Of a DNA stretch of 41,842 nt, positions 35,690-41,842 are shown piece after piece (within the stretch, counting starts at the first letter, position 1; every line of letters begins with the position of its first letter). Origin of the DNA: Actinomycetota bacterium. Its GTDB lineage: Bacteria; Actinomycetota; Acidimicrobiia; Acidimicrobiales; Ilumatobacteraceae. The position numbers and the translations under genes are program-made. The notes under the pieces were generated by a model, which was given only the letters and a program-made list of their open reading frames with translations, was not told the DNA's origin and ran no database searches. Location: assembly GCA_018882725.1 (NCBI GenBank), contig VERK01000002.1:1-41842 (forward strand), given 5' to 3'.

Positions 35690-36430
35690 ATGCGTTTCCG
35701 GGCCGTGTTCATTGTCGCGAGCCTGACGATGATCGGGGTCGCCTGCGGAGGCGACGACGCCGAGCGTCGACAACTCGACGTGATGGCAGCCAGTTCACTC
35801 GCCACAGCCTTCGAGATCCTCGAATCCGAGTTCGAAGCAGCCAATCCCGACATCGACGTTCGCGTCACGACCGGTTCGTCCAGCAACTTGGCTTTGCAGA
35901 TCGAGAACGGTGCACCATCCGATGTGTTCGCGTCGGCTGACGAGTCGACCATGACCAAGGTCGCCGACTTCCTCGTTCCCGACTACCGAGTGTTCGCCAC
36001 CAACCAACTGCAGATCATGGTCGCCCCAGACAACCCGAAGAACATCCGGTCACTCACCGATCTCGAACGCGACGATCTCATAGTGATCACCGCCCAAGAG
36101 GGAGTTCCGGTTCGCAGTTACACCGACGAGATGCTCGCTCGAGCCGGTGTCATCGCCAACTTCCGATCGTTCGAAGCCAATGTGGGTGGCATCGTCACCA
36201 AGATCACGAACGGTGCGGCCGACGCCGGAATCGTCTACCGAACCGACGTGATCGCCGCTGGTTCGCGGGCATCGGGAGTCGACATCCCCGGCGACCAGAA
36301 CGTCATCGCTCGCTATCCGATCGCCGTGCTCGCGAACTCGACTCGACGTGACGAAGCCAATGCGTTCATCGCTTTCCTGGACGGCCCCGGACGCGAGACG
36401 CTCCGAGATTTCGGATTCGGCAGCCCGTGA
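35690..36430 (+). CDS. modA: Molybdate ABC transporter substrate-binding protein
   Basis: LDVMAASSLATAFEILESEFEAANPDIDVRVTTGSSSNLALQIENGAPSDVFASADESTM. Confidence 0.93.
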   Translation: MRFRAVFIVASLTMIGVACGGDDAERRQLDVMAASSLATAFEILESEFEAANPDIDVRVTTGSSSNLALQIENGAPSDVFASADESTMTKVADFLVPDYRVFATNQLQIMVAPDNPKNIRSLTDLERDDLIVITAQEGVPVRSYTDEMLARAGVIANFRSFEANVGGIVTKITNGAADAGIVYRTDVIAAGSRASGVDIPGDQNVIARYPIAVLANSTRRDEANAFIAFLDGPGRETLRDFGFGSP

Positions 36431-37251
36431 AGACCCCGCCTTCGGCGCGTCGCATCCACGACCGAGCACCCTGGCCAGTGGTGGTCGTCGCAACTCTCGC
36501 CATCGCTTTCTTCGCCCTCCCTTTCATCGGGTTGTTGGGACGCACCCCGTGGTCCGATCTCTTCGACGTTCTCGGTGAGAGTCGTGTTCGAACCGCCCTG
36601 TGGTTGTCGATTCGAACGTCGGTTGCCTCGGCCATCGCATCGTTAGCGTTCGGAGTTCCATTGGCCTGGGTTCTCGCCCGCGGTCGATTCCCCGGACGCA
36701 GCGCCGTGCGCGCACTGTGCACGATGTCGATGGTTCTTCCGCCGGTCGTTGGTGGTGTTGCACTCTTCTTCTCGTTCGGTCGCCAAGGGGTGTTCGGACG
36801 ATTCCTCGACGACTGGTTCTCGTTTCAGTTCACGTTCAGCGTGTGGGGTGTGATTCTCGCGCAGACGTTCGTGGCCATGCCCTACCTCGTCCTCACCGTC
36901 GAGGCTGCGATCCGCCAAGCCGACGCTCGTTTCGAGGATGCTGCTCGCTCGCTCGGTGGCTCACGGTGGTACGTGTTCCGACGCATCACGGTTCCTGCCA
37001 TTCGACCAGCGCTCATCGCCGGTGCCGTCTTGGCCTGGGCCCGTGCACTCGGCGAGTTCGGCGCAACCATCACGTTCGCCGGCAACTTCCCAGGCACCAC
37101 CCAAACCATGTCGATCGCGACGTATCTGGCTCTCGACACCGATGCACGTGAGGCCTTGGTTCTCAGCGTCGTCATGATCGCCACTTCGTTCGCGGTGCTG
37201 TTCGGGCTTCGCGACCGTTGGATGGGCGCAGCAACAGGAATGTCCCGATGA
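36427..37251 (+). CDS. modB: Molybdate ABC transporter permease
   Basis: Six-TM permease; RFEDAARSLGGSRWYVFRRITVPAIRPALIAGAVLAWARALGEFGATITFAGNFPG EAA loop; ATGA overlap. Confidence 0.93.
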   Translation: MKTPPSARRIHDRAPWPVVVVATLAIAFFALPFIGLLGRTPWSDLFDVLGESRVRTALWLSIRTSVASAIASLAFGVPLAWVLARGRFPGRSAVRALCTMSMVLPPVVGGVALFFSFGRQGVFGRFLDDWFSFQFTFSVWGVILAQTFVAMPYLVLTVEAAIRQADARFEDAARSLGGSRWYVFRRITVPAIRPALIAGAVLAWARALGEFGATITFAGNFPGTTQTMSIATYLALDTDAREALVLSVVMIATSFAVLFGLRDRWMGAATGMSR

Positions 37252-37970
37252 CCCTCGACGCCCGGTTCTCAATCGTCCGTCCCACGTTCTCTCTCGACGT
37301 CGACGTGAACGTCGCACCGGGCGAAACACTCGCGGTTCTCGGTCCGAACGGTGCCGGCAAGACCACGTTGCTGCGAGCGCTCGCCGGTCTGGCTCCGATC
37401 ACTCGTGGTTCGATCAGTCTCGACGGCACCGTGCTCGACGATCCTGAACACTCCGTGTTCGTTCCGGTCGAGAAGCGACCAGTGGGTTTCGTGTTCCAGG
37501 ACTACCTCTTGTTCCCCAACATGACCATCATCGAGAACGTGGCGTTCGGGCTACGCGCTCGCGGAACAGCGCGCGAAGCCGCACGTGCTCGTGCTGGTGA
37601 ACTGCTCGAATGGGTCGGTCTGAGTGAGCACGCGCAGAAGAAGCCCGGTCAGATCAGTGGCGGCCAGGCGCAACGAGTGGCATTGGCCCGAGCCATGGCG
37701 GTGTCGCCGAGATTGCTGCTCCTCGACGAACCGTTGGCTGCTCTCGATGTGACCACTCGCCGATCGGTGCGCACTGATCTGTCACACCTCTTGACCAATG
37801 TCGACAGCGCTCGCATCCTCGTCACGCACGATCCTCGCGATGCACGGGTTCTCGCCGATCGGTTGGTCATCATCGAGGACGGCCGCATCGTACAGAGCGG
37901 ATCATTCGACGGGATCGCGGCCAACCCAGCAACGCCGTACGTGCACGAGTTGCTCGGGGACGTGTCGTGA
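37248..37970 (+). CDS. modC: Molybdate-type ABC transporter ATP-binding protein (short, no obvious TOBE domain)
   Basis: LGPNGAGKTTLLRALAGL, GFVFQDYLLFPNMT, QISGGQAQRVALARAMAVSPRLLLLDEPLAALD. Confidence 0.9.
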   Translation: MTLDARFSIVRPTFSLDVDVNVAPGETLAVLGPNGAGKTTLLRALAGLAPITRGSISLDGTVLDDPEHSVFVPVEKRPVGFVFQDYLLFPNMTIIENVAFGLRARGTAREAARARAGELLEWVGLSEHAQKKPGQISGGQAQRVALARAMAVSPRLLLLDEPLAALDVTTRRSVRTDLSHLLTNVDSARILVTHDPRDARVLADRLVIIEDGRIVQSGSFDGIAANPATPYVHELLGDVS

Positions 37971-38485
37971 GTCGGGCCTCACGCAGCGCGAGCGAACTTC
38001 TGCTCGGCGAGTGGGCTTGTCTCGGAGTCATCGCCGAGAAGCCGAGCCACGGATTCGCGGTAGCCACTCGTTTGGCGTCCACCGGAGACCTGGGTCGTAT
38101 CTGGTCGTTGTCGCGACCCCTCACCTACCGCGCCATCGATCAACTCATCGGGCGCGGATATATCGAGACCCGCGGTGAAGAGCCCGGGATCGCCGGTGGC
38201 CAGCGCACCGTGCTGCGCATCACTCGCTCGGGGCGGGCCGCTCTCAACGCTTGGCTCACTCTGCCGGTTCCACACCTTCGTGATCTGCGCAGTGAGTTGT
38301 TACTCAAACTCGAGATTGGCCAACAGGTTGGAGTTCAGCAGGCCTCGATGCTGAAAGAGCAGCGACGAATCGTCGACGGCATCATCCGTGGTCTCGAAAA
38401 GACCATCGACAACGACGACATCGTCACGGCGTGGCGAATCGAATCGGCCGAAGCGGCGCGCCGATTTCTCGACCGGCTCGGCTGA
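37967..38485 (+). CDS. PadR-like winged-helix transcriptional regulator
   Basis: LLLGEWACLGVIAEKPSHGFAVATRL...WSLSRPLTYRAIDQLIGRGYIETRGEEPG...RTVLRITRSGRAALNAWL; ATGA-type coupling (GTGA) to modC. Confidence 0.85.
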   Translation: MSRASRSASELLLGEWACLGVIAEKPSHGFAVATRLASTGDLGRIWSLSRPLTYRAIDQLIGRGYIETRGEEPGIAGGQRTVLRITRSGRAALNAWLTLPVPHLRDLRSELLLKLEIGQQVGVQQASMLKEQRRIVDGIIRGLEKTIDNDDIVTAWRIESAEAARRFLDRLG

Positions 38486-38487
38486 CG

Positions 38488-40077
38488 TCAGTTCTCGACG
38501 CCGGCCAGAATGGGCTTGAGCGTGAGTTCGGGTTCGTCACTCATGAGTCGTTGCAGGCGGTACTTGTTCTCGAACAGTGCGACGAGTTCGCCGTCACCGC
38601 GCTTGAGAATGCGAATTCCACCGATGCGACGCAAACGTTCGACCGACTCTTCGTCGGTGAGCCGAATGGCCTGGTAGCCCGCCGGCTCGATGCGGCTCGG
38701 CGCGTTGAACTCGTGTTCGAGGCGGTGCGCGAACACTTCGAACTGCAATTGACCGACCGCAGCGAGGACGGGGTCGGCGTCACCCATGTCGGGGTCACGC
38801 AGAACCTGCACGACACCTTCTTCATCGAGTTGCGACAAACCCTTGCGGAACTGCTTGTACTTGCCGGTGTCGATCGGGCGCGCGGTGGCGAACACCTCGG
38901 GTTCGAAGCGCGGAACACCGGGAAACTCCACTCGTGGTCCGGCGTACAGCGTGTCGCCGATCTGAAGTCCGGCGGCGTTGATCAGGCCGATGATGTCTCC
39001 GGGATAGGCCCGCTCGATCGTCTCGCGCTCTGAGCCGAATGCGGTCGTGGCGTACTTGGTACCTACCGGCTTACCGGTGCGGGTGTTGGTGACATCCATC
39101 GAGCGTTCGAACTCGCCCGAGCACACACGCGCGAAAGCCAAGCGGTCGCGGTGGTTCGGATCCATGTTGGCTTGAACCTTGAAGACGAACGCGGCGAACG
39201 GTGCATCGATCGGTCGACCTTCCCCGTTCACGTCGAGACGCGGAGAGGGTGGCGGCGCGTAGTCGACCACGGCGTCGAGCAGCATGCGCACACCGAAGTT
39301 GGTGAGGGCCGACCCCACGTACACCGGTGTCGACTCACCGGCGAGGAACGACGGCTCATCGACGTCGGCACCGATGGCGTCGAGAAGGCCACAGCCATCG
39401 AGCGCAACCCTCCAGGCGTCGCCTTCCTCCGCAGCGGCCTGTTCGCGACTCACGAATTCCTCCGGTGCCAACGACGCTCCGCGAGCCGTGCGCGTGAAGC
39501 GGATGTATTCGCCATTACGGCGATCGATCACACCGCGGAAGTCGCCCGGGATACCGACCGGCCAGGTGACCGGCGTGGGACGAAGACCAATTTGCTCTTC
39601 CACCTCGTCGAGCAACTCGAGCGGGTCGCGACCGGCCCGGTCGTACTTGTTGAAGAAGGTGACCACGGGCAGTCGCCGGGTGCGACACACCTGGAACAAC
39701 TTGAGTGTCTGCGACTCGATGCCCTTGGCGGTGTCGAGCACCATGATCACCGCGTCGACGGCAGCAAGAACGCGATAGGTGTCTTCGGAGAAGTCGCGGT
39801 GGCCCGGAGTGTCGAGCAGATTGAACACGTGATCGCGATACGGGAACTGCAGCACGGCCGACGAAATGGAGATGCCACGTTGACGTTCGAGCTCCATCCA
39901 GTCGGAGGTGGCTCCACGACGATCGCCGCGCGCGTGCACCGCGCCGGCTTCTTGGATGGCGCCGGCGTACAGCAAGAACTTCTCGGTCAGCGTGGTCTTG
40001 CCGGCGTCGGGGTGGCTGATGATCGCGATGGTGCGGCGCTTGGCCGCCTCGGCACGAACGTTCACGACTTCCGACAC
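38488..40077 (-). CDS. prfC: Peptide chain release factor 3
   Basis: AIISHPDAGKTTLTEKFLLYAGAIQEAGAV, RGISISSAVLQFPYRDHVFNLLDTPGHRDFSEDTYR, FFNKYDR. Confidence 0.96.
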   Translation of the reverse strand: MSEVVNVRAEAAKRRTIAIISHPDAGKTTLTEKFLLYAGAIQEAGAVHARGDRRGATSDWMELERQRGISISSAVLQFPYRDHVFNLLDTPGHRDFSEDTYRVLAAVDAVIMVLDTAKGIESQTLKLFQVCRTRRLPVVTFFNKYDRAGRDPLELLDEVEEQIGLRPTPVTWPVGIPGDFRGVIDRRNGEYIRFTRTARGASLAPEEFVSREQAAAEEGDAWRVALDGCGLLDAIGADVDEPSFLAGESTPVYVGSALTNFGVRMLLDAVVDYAPPPSPRLDVNGEGRPIDAPFAAFVFKVQANMDPNHRDRLAFARVCSGEFERSMDVTNTRTGKPVGTKYATTAFGSERETIERAYPGDIIGLINAAGLQIGDTLYAGPRVEFPGVPRFEPEVFATARPIDTGKYKQFRKGLSQLDEEGVVQVLRDPDMGDADPVLAAVGQLQFEVFAHRLEHEFNAPSRIEPAGYQAIRLTDEESVERLRRIGGIRILKRGDGELVALFENKYRLQRLMSDEPELTLKPILAGVEN

Positions 40078-40130
40078 AGAGATGTGAATCTACCGACTGG
40101 GTTCGAGCGCTCACCGTCTACTGTCGAGAT

Positions 40131-41366
40131 GTGACGTCGACCGAATCGCTGGGAACACGCAAGTCGTTTCGCGGCGAAGCCGGCCGACGCGAGTTCATGG
40201 CCCAAGTGACGGTCTTCATGGCGCTCATCGCCATCGCGATCGACTTGGTCCTGCCCGCTTTCCCCGAAGTTCGCCAAGCGTTCTCGATGCCATCCGATTC
40301 GACTCACGTCACGTGGGTCATCACCGTTTTCTTCTTGGGCATCGCCGTCGGTCCATGGCTCTTCGGTCCAGCGTCCGATCGATTCGGTCGTCGACCGATG
40401 TTGTTCGCGAGCCTGGCTCTCTACATCGTCGGAGGACTGCTGTCAGCTCTCGCGAGTTCGTGGCCTCTTCTCATCGCCGCCCGATTCGTGTGGGGAATCG
40501 GCGCCGCCGGTCCGCGCACGCTCACCAATGCGATGGTGCGTGATCGCTTCGAGGGCGACGTGATGGCGCGACTGATGTCGTTCATCATGGCGGTGTTCTT
40601 GATCGTCCCGATCATCGCCCCGGCCATCGGTGCCGGACTCATCGAGATCTTCCCGTGGCGATCGGTGTTCGTCGCTCCGGTCGTGATCGCCGTTCTCATG
40701 GCCGTGTGGGCGTTGCGCCTTCCCGAGACGCTTCCGGTCGAACGCCGACGTCCGTTCACCTGGCGAGCCGTCGGTGAGGCCAGCCGTGAGGTGTTCCGCA
40801 ATCGAACGACTCTGTCGTTCATGTTCGCCAACATGTTCACCTACGCCATCCTCACCGCGTACCTCGGGGCGTCCGAAGTGATCATGGAAGACGTCTACGA
40901 GCGAGGCAATCTGTTCCCACTCTTCTTCGGCGTACTCGGAGTGTTCTTCGCATTGAATTCGCTCAACAACGCGCGACGTGTGAAGAACGTCGGGCTGTAT
41001 CACCATCTACGTCGTTCGGTTCATTTCGGGTCGGTCGCGGCCATTGCGTTCGTCTTGGTCTCGTTCACCGGTGGCGGTAAGCCGAACTTCTGGATCTTCG
41101 CCATCGCTCTCGCCTTGCTGATCCCAGTGGCCCAAGGCCTCGGTCCTCTCGCGAACACCGCCGCCATGACTCCTCTGCCACACATCGCCGGTACCGCATC
41201 GTCGGTCATCACCACCATCACCACGGCCGGTGGTGCGTTGCTCGGTGGCGTGGCCAACTCGACCTTCGACGGCACGGTGCGCTCGTTCGCCGCGTGGTCC
41301 ACCGGCTTCTTCGCTCTGTCCACCTTGCTGATTCTTCGAGCCACCCGCGAGGTTTCACCCACATGA
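40131..41366 (+). CDS. MFS transporter, Bcr/CflA drug-resistance type
   Basis: 12-TM pattern; [41 protein letters not shown] motif. Confidence 0.9.
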   Translation: MTSTESLGTRKSFRGEAGRREFMAQVTVFMALIAIAIDLVLPAFPEVRQAFSMPSDSTHVTWVITVFFLGIAVGPWLFGPASDRFGRRPMLFASLALYIVGGLLSALASSWPLLIAARFVWGIGAAGPRTLTNAMVRDRFEGDVMARLMSFIMAVFLIVPIIAPAIGAGLIEIFPWRSVFVAPVVIAVLMAVWALRLPETLPVERRRPFTWRAVGEASREVFRNRTTLSFMFANMFTYAILTAYLGASEVIMEDVYERGNLFPLFFGVLGVFFALNSLNNARRVKNVGLYHHLRRSVHFGSVAAIAFVLVSFTGGGKPNFWIFAIALALLIPVAQGLGPLANTAAMTPLPHIAGTASSVITTITTAGGALLGGVANSTFDGTVRSFAAWSTGFFALSTLLILRATREVSPT

Positions 41367-41842
41367 CCCGCCAACCCGCCGTCTTCATCGGTCATGGCAG
41401 CCCCATGAACGCACTCGAGTCGAACCGATTCACCAATCGTTGGCGCGAGTTCGCGGCCACGCTGCCCATGCCGCGCGCCATCGTCACCGTGTCGGCTCAC
41501 TGGTATATCAACGCGACCGCCGTCACCGCGATGCAGACACCGCGCACCATCCACGACTTCTACGGCTTCCCCGACGAATTGTTCGCGTTCGATTACCCGT
41601 GTCCGGGCTCCAACGAGGTCGCCCGCGAAGTGGTGGACGCTCTCGCCCCCGTGTGGGTCGGACTCGACACCGACAGTTGGGGGATCGACCACGGCACCTG
41701 GTCGGTGCTCGCACACATGTTCCCAGCCGCCGAGGTGCCGGTGCTGCAGTTGTCGATCGACGCCACCAAGTCGTTCACCGATCACGTAGCACTCGGTGCG
41801 AGCCTCGCAGCGCTACAAGATGCGAACATCCTCGTTCTCGGC
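41363..41842 (+). CDS. Class III extradiol ring-cleavage dioxygenase (YgiD/DODA-like), N-terminal part (runs off the window edge)
   Basis: [78 protein letters not shown] overlap with MFS gene. Confidence 0.9.
   Translation, partial: MTRQPAVFIGHGSPMNALESNRFTNRWREFAATLPMPRAIVTVSAHWYINATAVTAMQTPRTIHDFYGFPDELFAFDYPCPGSNEVAREVVDALAPVWVGLDTDSWGIDHGTWSVLAHMFPAAEVPVLQLSIDATKSFTDHVALGASLAALQDANILVLG

Overview
The window looks like a high-GC actinobacterial chromosome segment, probably Acidimicrobiia-like (inferred from gene content, codon bias and synteny; no search was run). It is mostly densely packed housekeeping and metabolic genes: sucC (partial), a stand-alone B12-binding mutase subunit, PhyH, NUDIX, a DEAD-box helicase, a BMP-type nucleoside ABC importer ending in a Rieske oxygenase, saccharopine dehydrogenase, LOG, exodeoxyribonuclease III, a phasin/HBHA-like protein with an XRE regulator, a nucleoside hydrolase, initiator tRNA, MTA/SAH nucleosidase, UPF0182, a PDZ/Lon-like protease, a GDT1-family transporter, a carotenoid oxygenase, modABC with a PadR-like regulator, RF3, an MFS exporter and an extradiol dioxygenase (partial). 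I saw no CRISPR array, integrase or transposase. The best candidates for new biology are: (1) a DivIVA-type coiled-coil protein whose C-terminus ends in a phage Mu gpF-like Cys/His motif, encoded between the Lon-like protease and UPF0182 genes; (2) a 3.6-6.6 kb islet of poorly characterised genes (convergent paralogous small ORFs, a sigma-like factor and a 510-aa coiled-coil protein with a possible RelE-like tail); (3) a duplicated tRNA-fMet 3' end plus GNRA-capped hairpin; (4) a palindrome inside the promoter of a mod operon that ends in a PadR-like regulator; (5) a phasin/HBHA-like plus XRE module with a palindromic operator candidate; (6) a BMP importer-Rieske operon; and (7) a recurrent leaderless promoter layout with TANNNT 6-8 nt before the start codon.
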